The notes beneath the pieces were generated by a model. The model had not been told where the DNA came from and searched no databases. It saw only the letters and a list, made by a program, of their open reading frames with translations. From NCBI GenBank assembly GCA_963707435.1, contig CAVPPF010000004.1, positions 62,001 through 126,000 on the forward strand: DNA of 64,000 bases. The letters are read 5' to 3'. Position 1 is the stretch's first letter, and each line of letters opens with the position of its first letter. The translations under genes and the position numbers were made by a program. This DNA comes from UBA4744 sp963707435. GTDB lineage: Bacteria > Actinomycetota > Acidimicrobiia > Spongiisociales > UBA4744. Positions 33,925 through 42,627 of this stretch are shown here, piece after piece.

Positions 33925-33990
33925 TGTAAAGAATCTTTTACATCCAGAACAGTACACGACCGGCCGATTCCTTGTCAAGAATATTTGACA
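33925..33990 (-). promoter_or_regulatory. Promoter with two palindromic operators
   Basis: On the minus strand, -35 TTGACA (33978-33973), an 18-nt spacer and -10 TACTGT (33954-33949) form the promoter of the membrane protein-XRE operon. Two 18-bp palindromes share a 6-6-6 design: TGTCAA-N6-TTGACA at 33973-33990 overlaps the -35 box, and TGTAAA-N6-TTTACA at 33925-33942 sits at the predicted start site. The centres are also alike (GAATAT and GAATCT). Placement implies autorepression. Confidence 0.75.
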
Positions 33991-34077
33991 CATTGCTTGC
34001 CGCCGGGACGGCCTTCCCGGCTTTCGGCTACCCGGGCGGAGCCGGCGGCCACGACGACGGAGTTCGGGGAAACGCCC

Positions 34078-35868
34078 TCAGGCGCCCAGCACTGCTTCGA
34101 TCTCGAACAGGTCCCCTGCACCGGCCATGACGGACGGGGCCAGGGCCGTCGCCCGCGGGAGCAACTGGGTGCAGTAGAAGTGCGCGGTGGCGACCTTGGC
34201 TCGCAGGAACGGGTCGTCGGCTTCTTCGAGCTTGCGAGCGGCGGCGAGAGCACCCTTGGCCAGCAGCCAGCCGCCGGTCACGGTGCCGAACAGCTCGAGG
34301 TAGGGGGTCGCTCCGGCGAGGGCATCGTTGGGATCCTCGCTCACGAGAAGCCATTCGGTTGCGCCGCGGAGAGCGACCAGTCCGTCCGAGAGGCCGGCCC
34401 GGATCGAGGTGAAGAGATCGCCGGCGCCTTCGAGTTCGGCGTCGAGCGCTTCCATCTCGCTGAAGAAGCCGCGCACCACCTCACCCTGGTGCATGGAGAT
34501 CTTCCGGAGAACCAGGTCGATGGCCTGGATCCCGTTGGTGCCCTCGTAGATCGGGGCAATTCGCGCATCGCGCCAGTGCCGGGCGGCGCCGGTTTCTTCC
34601 ACGTAACCCATGCCGCCGTGAACCTGGATGCCGACCGACGTCATCTCGACTCCGCGATCCGTCGGCCAGGCTTTGGCGACCGGGGTCAGGAGGGCAAGAA
34701 GCTCTGCGTACCGACGGCGTTCGCCTTCGTCGGGGTGATGGCGGGACCGGTCGATGGAAGCAGCCGTCAGGTAGAGAAGCCCCCGCATCGCCTCGATGTT
34801 CGCTCGCATGGTCATGAGCATGCGACGGATGTCCGGGTGCTCGATGATGAGCGAACTTTCGGTCTTGGCCGCACCGATCGCCCGACCCTGGCGGCGCACC
34901 CGGGCGTAGTCCAGCGCCTGCTGATAGGCACGCTCGGAAAGTGACAGCCCTTCGACACCGACGGCCAGCCGGGCGTTGTTCATCATCGTGAACATGTAGC
35001 TCATACCCCGGTTCTCTTCGCCGATCAGGTATCCGACGGCCCCTTGCCCTTCGTCGCCCATCGACATCACGCAGGTGGGACTGCCGTGGATGCCGACCTT
35101 GTGTTCTAGCGAAACAGCCTTGATGTCGTTCCGCTCGCCCAGACTTCCGTCGGTGTTGACGAGGTACTTCGGGACGATGAACAGGGAGATCCCCCGGGTT
35201 CCGGGCGGTGCCCCGGGCGTGCGGGCCAGCACCATGTGAATGATGTTCTCGGCGACGTCGTGCTCGCCCCAGGTGATGAAGATCTTCGACCCGGTGATCC
35301 TCCAGGTTCCATCGCCGGCGGGCGCCGCTTTGGCCCGTAAGGCCCCCACGTCCGATCCGGCCTCCGGCTCGGTCAGCAGCATTGTCCCGGTCCACGCTCC
35401 GGTGACCAGCTTCTCGAGGTATGTGGCTTGCTGCTCCGGGCTCCCGTGATGGATCAGAGCATCGATGGCGCTCTGGGTGAGCATCGGACAGAGGGACCAG
35501 GCCATGTTGGCCGACTTGATCATCTCCACGATGGCGATCCCAACCACCCACGGCAGATCCTGTCCACCGAAGGCGCTCGGGAACGGGAGCGTTCCCCATC
35601 CGGATTCGACAAAACCGGCGTAGGCCTCCTTGAAGCCCGGCGCAGTGGTCACCGTCCCGTCCTCGTTGAGTTTGCTGCCGATCTGGTCCCCGGCCGCATT
35701 GGTGGGCGCAATCACCTCCGAAACGAAGCGGCCTGCTTCGTCGAGGGCTCCGTAGAGCGTTTCGGGATCGGCGTGGGAGAACTGCTCCCAGGTGGCCAGT
35801 TCGGGCAAGCCGGCCAGGTGTTCGAGCGTGAAGGCAATGTCGCGGAGAGGGGCGCTATACGTGCTCAT
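34078..35868 (-). CDS. Acyl-CoA dehydrogenase (large, FadE5-like type)
   Basis: The 596-residue flavoenzyme is longer than canonical 380-residue acyl-CoA dehydrogenases, as in the FadE5-like class with an extra C-terminal domain. TGTMLLTEPEAGSDVGALRAKA is the first ACAD signature, ITGSKIFITWGEHD binds FAD/substrate, and ARIAPIYEGTNGIQAIDLVLRK is the C-terminal signature with the catalytic Glu region. It catalyses alpha-beta dehydrogenation in fatty-acid oxidation. Monocistronic. Confidence 0.92.
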   Translation of the reverse strand: MSTYSAPLRDIAFTLEHLAGLPELATWEQFSHADPETLYGALDEAGRFVSEVIAPTNAAGDQIGSKLNEDGTVTTAPGFKEAYAGFVESGWGTLPFPSAFGGQDLPWVVGIAIVEMIKSANMAWSLCPMLTQSAIDALIHHGSPEQQATYLEKLVTGAWTGTMLLTEPEAGSDVGALRAKAAPAGDGTWRITGSKIFITWGEHDVAENIIHMVLARTPGAPPGTRGISLFIVPKYLVNTDGSLGERNDIKAVSLEHKVGIHGSPTCVMSMGDEGQGAVGYLIGEENRGMSYMFTMMNNARLAVGVEGLSLSERAYQQALDYARVRRQGRAIGAAKTESSLIIEHPDIRRMLMTMRANIEAMRGLLYLTAASIDRSRHHPDEGERRRYAELLALLTPVAKAWPTDRGVEMTSVGIQVHGGMGYVEETGAARHWRDARIAPIYEGTNGIQAIDLVLRKISMHQGEVVRGFFSEMEALDAELEGAGDLFTSIRAGLSDGLVALRGATEWLLVSEDPNDALAGATPYLELFGTVTGGWLLAKGALAAARKLEEADDPFLRAKVATAHFYCTQLLPRATALAPSVMAGAGDLFEIEAVLGA

Positions 35869-35941
35869 GGCCCCACAGGATAGAAGAACCGCGGGCAGAC
35901 CCGGCCCGACGGGCGGACCGCATGACGGGCCGACGGCCGTG

Positions 35942-36475
35942 TCAGCGCATCTCCGGCGGGAGCTGGCCGATGTAGGGAAGCGTCCGGTAGCGCTCCGCGT
36001 AGTCGAGACCGTAGCCCACCACCCAGACATCCGGGATGGTGAACCCGAGGAAGTCCAGGGCGACTTCCTGTTCGGTTCGGTCCGGCTTGTGCAAGAGCGT
36101 GCAAACCTTGAGAGAAGCGGGGCCGCGGACCTCGAAGAGCCGCCGCAGGTAGGCCAGGGTGTGGCCCGTGTCGACGATGTCTTCGACGATGAGCACGTGC
36201 TCTCCGTCGATGGCATGGCGCACATCCATGATGAGACGTACGGGATCTGCTGCCTCGCTCTCCTTGGCACCGTAGCTGGAAACCGAGATGAACTCGACCC
36301 GGTGCGGAATGGTGAGCCTTCGAGCCAAATCGGCGAGAAAGATGAACGACCCTTTGAGCACCCCGATCAGTACCAGCTGCTGTGCGCCGGCGTATGCTGC
36401 ATCGATCTCGCCGGCGAGGCGGCCCACATTCTCTTCGATCTCTTCCCGGGAGAGGAGAACAGGCGGGAGGTCCAT
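35942..36475 (-). CDS. hpt: Hypoxanthine phosphoribosyltransferase
   Basis: The 177-residue purine-salvage enzyme transfers phosphoribose from PRPP to hypoxanthine/guanine. VLIGVLKGSFIFLADLAR near residue 38 and the PRPP motif VLIVEDIVDTGHTLAYL near residue 98 are clear. PDVWVVGYGLDYAERYRTLPYIGQL is the C-terminal base-binding region. Length is normal. Confidence 0.95.
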   Translation of the reverse strand: MDLPPVLLSREEIEENVGRLAGEIDAAYAGAQQLVLIGVLKGSFIFLADLARRLTIPHRVEFISVSSYGAKESEAADPVRLIMDVRHAIDGEHVLIVEDIVDTGHTLAYLRRLFEVRGPASLKVCTLLHKPDRTEQEVALDFLGFTIPDVWVVGYGLDYAERYRTLPYIGQLPPEMR

Positions 36476-36505
36476 GCCCTGACCGTAGCGGATCGACAGC
36501 GCCGG

Positions 36506-36985
36506 TCAGTCCGAAAGGGCCTCAATCATGCCTTCGGGCATCTTGACCAGCACTGCGTAGCCGCGCGCCGTCACCTCACCCTCGACGACGAAATCGGTCA
36601 CAACGACGACCTTGCGGTCCCTGACCTCGGCTGCCTTGCCGATCAGCGTCACCCGATCCAGCGGAGTCGGTTCGAGGTAGTCGACTTCGAGGTGTGCGGT
36701 GAGAAAACGCGGCGACGGCTCACTGCCGATCTCGACGCCGGCCTCCTGCATCGAGAAAATGGCGGCCGAACCGGTCGAATGGCAGTCGATGAGACTGGCA
36801 ATGAGACCCCCGTAGACATAGCCGGGTATGGCGGTATGGAAGCTCTCCGGCACGAACTCAGTGAGGGTTCCTTGTCCGTGGGCCCGGGTCTTGATCTGGT
36901 AGCCGTGCCCGTTGAGGCGGCCGCATCCGTAGCAGTGCGCCACATCCTCCGGATACGTGTCCTGGATGGCCGGGGGCGCGGTCAT
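36506..36985 (-). CDS. PaaI-family hotdog-fold thioesterase
   Basis: A 159-residue hotdog protein with the N-terminal CYGCGRLNGHGYQI (Cys pair), then GYVYGGLIASLIDCHSTGSAA, the central hotdog helix with the catalytic Asp, and TAHLEVDYLEPTPLDRVTLIGKA. It hydrolyses a CoA thioester of unknown identity. The start ATG 36985 is chosen by homology; upstream in-frame ATGs at 36994 and 36997 are possible. Confidence 0.85.
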   Translation of the reverse strand: MTAPPAIQDTYPEDVAHCYGCGRLNGHGYQIKTRAHGQGTLTEFVPESFHTAIPGYVYGGLIASLIDCHSTGSAAIFSMQEAGVEIGSEPSPRFLTAHLEVDYLEPTPLDRVTLIGKAAEVRDRKVVVVTDFVVEGEVTARGYAVLVKMPEGMIEALSD

Positions 36986-37066
36986 GGGCCCCATCATGGC
37001 AGGGTCCGTTCGAAGATCGCGGGAACCAGGCGGCAGCGACCAGCGACAAGCAACGCCATCCAAGCC

Positions 37067-37126
37067 ACTCGGGACTCGGAACTCGGGACTCGGAACTCGG
37101 GACTCGAGACTCGAGACTCGAGACTA
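37067..37126. repeat. Short tandem repeat (7/14-bp units)
   Basis: About three 14-bp units of GGGACTCGGAACTC are followed by three 7-bp GAGACTC units. The array reaches into the stop codon of the hydrolase gene. Such short tandem repeats in intergenic DNA expand and contract easily. Confidence 0.85.
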
Positions 37127-38057
37127 CAACCCTTCTCCTCCTTGCAGGTTTGGTCCGCCGATGAACTTCTCGATGGCAGCGGCGATCCGGTCGGCGTGGG
37201 TCCAGGGGTGCTCGTGGCCACCGTCTACCAGTTCGATCACTTCGGCTTCCCTCAACCTGCCGGCCAGGTCGTACTGCCATGAGACCGGAACCAGCTGATC
37301 CTTGACCGAGATGATGACCAGAGCCGGTGCTTCCAGGCGCCCGACCCAGTCACGGCTATCGAAGCTGATAACGGCAAAGGCCGCCGCGTAGTAGAGGTCG
37401 GCATCCCGATCCAGGGTGGTCTCCCGATACCACCGGTCGTACCGTGCGGGAACGGCGCCGGTCAGGATCATGTACCGGTAGGTGAAGAGCGAAAGAGCCT
37501 TGCCGGTCAGCCGTTCCAGAGCCCGTCCGAACACGAACCCCAGCCAGCTGAACTCCCGACGCACTCGGGCGTGGTGAGCGGTGGTTCCCATCAGAACCAT
37601 CTGTGACACCCGGTGCGGATGGCGATGAGCCAGCTCCTGGGTGATCATGCCGCCCATCGAGAACCCGACCACCACCGCCCGGTCGATACCCACGGCATCC
37701 ATCATTCCCGCTACCTCGTCGGCCATCCGGCCGATCTCAAAACGTTCCCGGGGCTTGTCGCTCTTACCGTGGTTGCGGATGTCGACGGCGACGATCCGGT
37801 AGCGCTGGTCAAGCCGCTTGATCAACTCGTACCAGTTCTCCAGAGCGTTGTTGCCGAGTCCGTGAATCAGGATCAGCGGAGGGCCGTCGATCGGTCCCGT
37901 TTCCCGAAGGAAGAACTCGCGATCGCCGACGAATACCGTACGGCCCGGCACGCGGCAGAGGGTGCTCCTGTTTGGCGGTGTACCGGTGTCCCAGCTCAGG
38001 GCCGAACAGCCTCCAGAAGGCGGCCGCTCCCAGCATCCACTTCCCTACGTTGCTCAT
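37124..38057 (-). CDS. Alpha/beta hydrolase (apparent frameshift near the N-terminus)
   Basis: The main frame (37124-37951) encodes the hydrolase fold: PLILIHGLGNNALENW (oxyanion hole), AVDIRNHGKSDKP, the nucleophile elbow VVVGFSMGGMITQEL, a catalytic Asp before QLVPVSWQYDLA, and a His in DGGHEHPWTHAD. An N-terminal segment in another frame starts at ATG 38057, after GAGGAG, and reads a TM-like helix (GKWMLGAAAFWRLFGPELG) up to HPLPR. Joining it to VPGRTVFVGDREFF needs removal of one base near 37951-37958. The joined N-terminus looks like related membrane-anchored hydrolases. Either a sequence error or a broken gene. Confidence 0.75.
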
Positions 38058-38067
38058 GACGATCTCC

Positions 38068-38499
38068 TCAAAGCGACGGCCCCTGCGGGCTGTACGCAAA
38101 CACGTACTCGGCGACCGGGTGCCCGCCGATGAGGTGCTCCTGGATGATCCGCTCCACGACACCGACGTCGACCGAGTGGTACCACACACCGTCTGGATAC
38201 ACGACCGCGATGGGCCCCTGCTCGCAGACTCGAAAACAGTCCACCTTGCTCCGGATCACCGTGCCGTTCCCGGCGGCGGTGTCGGGAGGCTCAATCGAGA
38301 AGTCCCCCCGCCAGCGCGGCGGAGGACTGGTGAGATCCAGTTCCTTCAGCCGGTTCTTCAAATAGGTCCACACTTCGCCGCTCTCCGCGGCCGTCGAGCA
38401 GCGCGGTGTCGACTGCTGGGCACAGAGCAAGATGTGGCGGGGTGCCTTGCCGATCGACAGCGCGCCCGCAATCAGCTGCAGACGTTCCCGGTCGTTCAT
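38068..38499 (-). CDS. Thioredoxin-like [2Fe-2S] ferredoxin
   Basis: The 143-residue protein has four cluster cysteines: ILLCAQQSTPRC (two) and SKVDCFRVCEQGPIAVVYPDGVWY (two), the arrangement of thioredoxin-fold [2Fe-2S] ferredoxins. It may donate electrons to a redox partner. The ATG overlaps the MFS gene stop (ATGA). It sits in the selD-MFS-ferredoxin-hydrolase operon. Confidence 0.85.
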   Translation of the reverse strand: MNDRERLQLIAGALSIGKAPRHILLCAQQSTPRCSTAAESGEVWTYLKNRLKELDLTSPPPRWRGDFSIEPPDTAAGNGTVIRSKVDCFRVCEQGPIAVVYPDGVWYHSVDVGVVERIIQEHLIGGHPVAEYVFAYSPQGPSL

Positions 38500-39695
38500 A
38501 TGCCCTTCACGGTACCCGTCCCCTGGCGGGTCTCGGGAATCCGCGACACGACCAGAGCGGCGACCGCCAGCAGGACGCCGCTCACCACGAAACCGCTCGA
38601 GAAAGCCCCGGCATCAGCGACCGCTCCCATCACGAGGGGCCCGATGATGAACCCCAGGTCGCCCGACGTCCGATAGAGGCCGACCGCCGACCCCTCCGCC
38701 CCCGGCGGGGCCAGATCTCCCACCATCGTGGGAGGTGGAATCGATGCCAGGCCGGACGCCAGCCCGAACACCGCCGAAACAACGAGGAGCGCCGCGTAGG
38801 TGTCGAAGAACCCGTACGCGGCGGTGGTCAGGCCGGCCAGGATCAGACCCCAGATGGCCACCGGCTTGCGCCCGATGCGGTCCACCAGCTGGCCTCCCGG
38901 GTTCACGATCAACAGGTTGGTGACGGCCGACAACGACAGGACGTCGCCGATCTGCGCCGGAGTCAAACCGACGATCTCAGAACCGAACAGGGGGATGAGG
39001 GTGATACGGGCTCCCCCTCGCATCACGAACAGCGAGAACGCGACGAAGAGGAGAACGCGGAACGAAGGCATCCGGAGGATCCGGCCCGTGGAGCGAAACG
39101 ACTCGCCCACCGTCTTACCCGACGGGGGGAGATCGGTGATGAAGACGACCACCAGCACCGCGACGACCAGTCCCAGCACCGCATAGGCCCAGAAGGGAGT
39201 CCGGAAGTCTCCCACCTCGGCGAGGCGGCCGCCGATGAAGGGGCCGATGGCAACGCCGATCAGCAGGCCGGTCTGATAGAGCGCCATCGTGCGTCCCAGG
39301 CGAGCTTTCGGGGTCGTCTGCACCAGGTACTGCGCTGCAGTTGTTGCCAGAATCGCCGACCCCATGCCCTCCACGAAGCGGGAAGCCAGCAGCACGCCGT
39401 AGGTCGGGGCTACCGCCGCCGTGACGCTGGAAACCGTGAGGAGCAAGGCGCCCCCGATCCCGATCCGCCGGGCTCCGAACCGGTCACCGGCGACGCCACC
39501 CAGCAAGCTGAACATCAGGCGCGCCAGAGCAAACCCGGTGATCAGCGCACCTGCGGCCGTGTAGCTGACGCCGAACTCCAGTGCGTACAGCGGGAGAATC
39601 GGAGCGACCAGGCTCACGCCAGTCATGACGAAAGCGATCGCGACGGTCAGCGCCCAGGTCTGCCGACCGAAGCCCTTTGCCGGTTCGTCGGCCAT
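38496..39695 (-). CDS. Major facilitator superfamily transporter
   Basis: The 399-residue protein has twelve predicted TM helices in two halves. ALARLMFSLLGGVAGDRFGARRIGIGGA after TM2-3 is the conserved MFS loop A motif (GxxxDRxGxR), and DRIGRKPVAIWGL is its counterpart in the second half. Probably a small-molecule exporter. It starts 7 nt after selD and overlaps the ferredoxin gene. Confidence 0.88.
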   Translation of the reverse strand: MADEPAKGFGRQTWALTVAIAFVMTGVSLVAPILPLYALEFGVSYTAAGALITGFALARLMFSLLGGVAGDRFGARRIGIGGALLLTVSSVTAAVAPTYGVLLASRFVEGMGSAILATTAAQYLVQTTPKARLGRTMALYQTGLLIGVAIGPFIGGRLAEVGDFRTPFWAYAVLGLVVAVLVVVFITDLPPSGKTVGESFRSTGRILRMPSFRVLLFVAFSLFVMRGGARITLIPLFGSEIVGLTPAQIGDVLSLSAVTNLLIVNPGGQLVDRIGRKPVAIWGLILAGLTTAAYGFFDTYAALLVVSAVFGLASGLASIPPPTMVGDLAPPGAEGSAVGLYRTSGDLGFIIGPLVMGAVADAGAFSSGFVVSGVLLAVAALVVSRIPETRQGTGTVKGI

Positions 39696-39702
39696 CTCGC
39701 TC

Positions 39703-40746
39703 CTACCGGACGTCGATGGTGCCCGGGCGGCCCTCGACGATCTCCCCCACGATGGCAGCGGCGAGGGTGCCCTCTGCCGTCAGAGCCTCGACCAGTTCCA
39801 GGGTCCGGTCGGCGGCCACGGCGATCAACAACCCGCCACTCGTCTGGGCGTCGGCCAGGATCAGCCGATCTGCCGCCTCGAGTTCGCCGAAGTCGGTGAA
39901 CCGCTCGGCGGCAATCAGGTTCCGCCCGGTCCCACCGGGCACCACACCTGCCACGGCGAGTTCGCGCACGCCGTCGATGAGCGGAACGGCGCCGTATTCG
40001 ACGACGGCAGCCACCTCGCTTGCCGCCAGCATCTCCCCCAGATGGCCGAGGAAGCCGAAACCGGTGATATCCGTCGCGGCGTGAACACCGACGGTGGCCA
40101 TGGCACGGGCGGCCGCGGCATTGAGTTCCGCCATGACCTCGATCGCTTCGACGATGATCGCCGATTCGGCCTTGCCGTTCTTGACGGCAGTCGAGATGAT
40201 GCCCGTGCCAAGCGGTTTGGTAAGGACCAGTAGATCGCCCGGCCGGGCTCCGCCGTTGGACGTGAGTTGCCCGGGTGCGACGAAACCGGTGACGGCAAAC
40301 CCGTAGGTCGGCTCGGGAGCGTCGATCGAGTGGCCGCCGATCAACAGACAACCGGCCTCTTCCAGCTTGCCGATCCCGCCGAGGATGACCTCGCCGAGCA
40401 GATCGAACGAGAGCTTGCCGCGCGGCCACCCGATGAGCTGGAGAGCAGTTGCCGGGGTGCCTCCCATGGCATAGATGTCGGAGAGGGCGTTGGCGGCGGC
40501 GATCCGCCCCCAATCGGTCGGATCGTCGACCACGGGGGTGAAGTAGTCAACCGTCTGGACCATGAGCCGTCCATCGGGCATGCGCAACACCCCGGCGTCG
40601 TCGCCCGTGCTCAGGCCGACGACGAGGTCGGGGTGGACCGTGGTTGGATGGTTGTGCAAGGGGCGCAAGACCTGCGCCAGCTCGTCAGGACCGAGCTTGC
40701 ATGCTCAGCCGCTGCCGTGGGAGTACCCGGTCAGTTTCACCGCCAC
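39703..40746 (-). CDS. selD: Selenide, water dikinase, itself a selenoprotein (in-frame UGA = Sec)
   Basis: SelD makes selenophosphate from selenide and ATP. From a GTG at 40746, preceded by AAAGGAGG with 7-nt spacing, the frame reads VAVKLTGYSHGSG, then TGA (40707-40705), then ACKLGPDELAQ, matching the SelD active-site motif in which this position is Cys or Sec. The remaining frame continues without interruption to 39703 with GLSTGDDAGV, GGHSIDAPEPTYGF, KPLGTGI and ATDITGFGFLGHL. The total is 347 codons, the normal length. A 6-bp hairpin with a GTCCTGA loop follows the UGA, as a bacterial SECIS should. An alternative is a stop codon and a truncated protein beginning at 40668, but that lacks the catalytic residue. 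Confidence 0.88.
40679..40697 (-). promoter_or_regulatory. SECIS-like hairpin in selD
   Basis: AGCTCG (40697-40692) pairs perfectly with CGAGCT (40684-40679) around a GTCCTGA loop. The loop begins 13 nt after the UGA and contains the GU pair expected in bacterial SECIS loops. The spacing is slightly shorter than the Escherichia coli examples. Confidence 0.6.
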
Positions 40747-40841
40747 AGATGCACCTCCTTTCCGGACGGCAGTCTCCCACATTCGCCCCGGCGATCGGCC
40801 GCCTCATAGCGATGACCATCGATATGTGGGATCATCGGAAC

Positions 40842-41174
40842 ATGCAACCCGTCGTCGAATGCTGCGCGCCGCTGGTCACAGAGCCCCTCGACAAGGGTCA
40901 AGCCGCCCAGCTGGCCGCATGGTTCCGGGTTCTCGGCGACCCGGCTCGACTCCGGCTGCTCAGCGTCATCGCCAACCTGGGCGAAGCGTGCGCTGCCTGC
41001 GACCTGGTCGAACCGATCGGCGTGTCCCAGCCGACCGTGAGCCACCATCTCAAGGTGCTGTTCGAGGCAGGTCTCGTCGAGAGGGAGAAACGGGGAAGGT
41101 GGGTCTACTACCGGGCCGTTCCCGAACGGCTGACCGTGCTCAGCAGAGCCCTGGGGGGACCTGCTCCCGGCTAG
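40842..41174 (+). CDS. ArsR-family transcriptional repressor
   Basis: The 110-residue winged-helix protein has AAWFRVLGDPARLRLLSVIANLGEACAACDLVEPIGVSQPTVSHHLKVLFEAGLVEREKRGRWVYYRAVPERL. Cys pairs at CC (near the N-terminus) and CAAC (start of the recognition region) are likely metal(loid) ligands, as in arsenic or related sensors. The ATG at 40842 follows a GATATG -10-like box; upstream ATGs exist at 40812 and 40824. Divergent from selD, which makes a shared control region. Confidence 0.85.
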   Translation: MQPVVECCAPLVTEPLDKGQAAQLAAWFRVLGDPARLRLLSVIANLGEACAACDLVEPIGVSQPTVSHHLKVLFEAGLVEREKRGRWVYYRAVPERLTVLSRALGGPAPG

Positions 41175-41676
41175 CTTCCCGGAGGTCGAGGATCATGCGA
41201 ACCCCCTGTTCGTCGAACGCTACCTCCCGGTAACCCAACCGCTCATACAAGCGCCGGGCCGGATTGGCCGGGTCGACACTCAAGCTGAGGGAATCAAACC
41301 CGGCCCGGCGGACTTCGGCAGCGAGGCCGCTCAAGAGCGAGGTGCCGACCCCGCGACCGCGCCAATCCTCCTCGACGGCTACCGCCAACTCCGGAGTCGC
41401 ATCATCGACATAGCCGTGGCCATGGTCGGCGGCCGTGAACAGCCGGCAGAACGCGATCCCGGCGAACACCCCGTCGCTTTCCGCCACCACACCGATGTCG
41501 CCGGAGCGGCCCCAGCCTTCGTGATACCTGGCCAGGTCCGGATGGCTGAGCGCCACATCAAAGGGTGGCAGCCGGCGCAGCGGATCCCAACCGATCGCGG
41601 TGTACAGGGCCCACGTTATGTAATCGTGGTCGCCGCCCGCCAGGGGACGAAGCCGGATCTGATCAGCTGAAGTCAC
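41140..41676 (-). CDS. GNAT acetyltransferase
   Basis: A 178-residue single GNAT domain: AVAVEEDWRGRGVGTSLLSGLAAE is the acetyl-CoA loop, and VDPANPARRLYERLGYREV the C-terminal strand-helix. Substrate unknown. It converges with arsR and overlaps its last 35 nt. Confidence 0.8.
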   Translation of the reverse strand: MTSADQIRLRPLAGGDHDYITWALYTAIGWDPLRRLPPFDVALSHPDLARYHEGWGRSGDIGVVAESDGVFAGIAFCRLFTAADHGHGYVDDATPELAVAVEEDWRGRGVGTSLLSGLAAEVRRAGFDSLSLSVDPANPARRLYERLGYREVAFDEQGVRMILDLREASREQVPPGLC

Positions 41677-41700
41677 AGACCGAACCTACTGAAGCGGCTT

Positions 41701-42627
41701 TCACCGGACCGAGTCGAGCGGCACCACTTCGACCTCGGGGACGCCCCATCGCTGGACGACGGCAACGGCGGCAACGACCAGCAAGCCGCCGGCAATCTGG
41801 ACGGCGACGAGCGTCTGGGACAAAAACAGCCAGGCAGCCACAGCCGCGACCACCGGCTCGATCGAGGCGACCACCCCGACGGTTCCGGCTGAAGCCCGTT
41901 TCAGCGCGGCCATGGTGGCCAGGAACGGGACCATCGTTCCGCCCACACCGACCCAGAGCAGCTCGATCCATGCCTTCGGCGAGAGGTCCGTGGGGAACTC
42001 CCAGAGTGGCTGGACGATCAGCCAGAAGACTGCCGCAACCAGAAACCCGTAGGTCAACAATGTGACGGGGGACAAACGCCGGGTGAGGTGTTCGCCCGTC
42101 AAGAGATAGGCACCGAACGTAACGGCGGCCGCCAGCCCGGCACCGACCCCGAGAAGATCCAGCGATGCGATGTCCCAGGCGCGGGTGACCATGACGGTCC
42201 CGGTCAGGGCCGCCAGGCCGGCCAGCCAGAGGGGATGCGGAACGGGACGTTTCTGCACCACGGCCATCCAGATGAGAACCAGGATCGGGCCGAGGAACTG
42301 GACGGTGACGCCCGGCCCAACCCCGAGGCGCTGGAGCGCCCAGTAGTACGTGACGTGGACGGTGGCGAGAATCAATCCAAACGCGACCAGCTGCCGTCCG
42401 GCACCGTGGGTTTTCAACAAACCCCGGCGCCATGCGTACGGGAAGAGAAACACGAGCGCCACCAGCGATCGCACCTGCGCGACTCTGGCCGGAGCTACCT
42501 CCTCGAAAGCGTCGGCGGCAACCGCTCCGCTCACTCCCCAGAGCAAGGCGGCGAAAAGGGCCAGCCCCACCGCCGATCCGAATCTTTCGTCTACTTTCTT
42601 CTGCACGGAGCTATCCTGCCCGTTCAT
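41701..42627 (-). CDS. EamA/RhaT-family DMT transporter
   Basis: A 308-residue protein from ATG 42627 with ten TM helices in two halves. LFAALLWGVSGAVAADAFEEV begins the first EamA domain, and LLWVGVGGTMVPFLATMAALKRASAGTVGVVASIEPVVAAVAAWLFL is the end of the second, a strong EamA pattern. It exports a metabolite, often an amino acid. Its ATG and the greA ATG overlap on opposite strands inside a CATG. Confidence 0.85.
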   Translation of the reverse strand: MNGQDSSVQKKVDERFGSAVGLALFAALLWGVSGAVAADAFEEVAPARVAQVRSLVALVFLFPYAWRRGLLKTHGAGRQLVAFGLILATVHVTYYWALQRLGVGPGVTVQFLGPILVLIWMAVVQKRPVPHPLWLAGLAALTGTVMVTRAWDIASLDLLGVGAGLAAAVTFGAYLLTGEHLTRRLSPVTLLTYGFLVAAVFWLIVQPLWEFPTDLSPKAWIELLWVGVGGTMVPFLATMAALKRASAGTVGVVASIEPVVAAVAAWLFLSQTLVAVQIAGGLLVVAAVAVVQRWGVPEVEVVPLDSVR

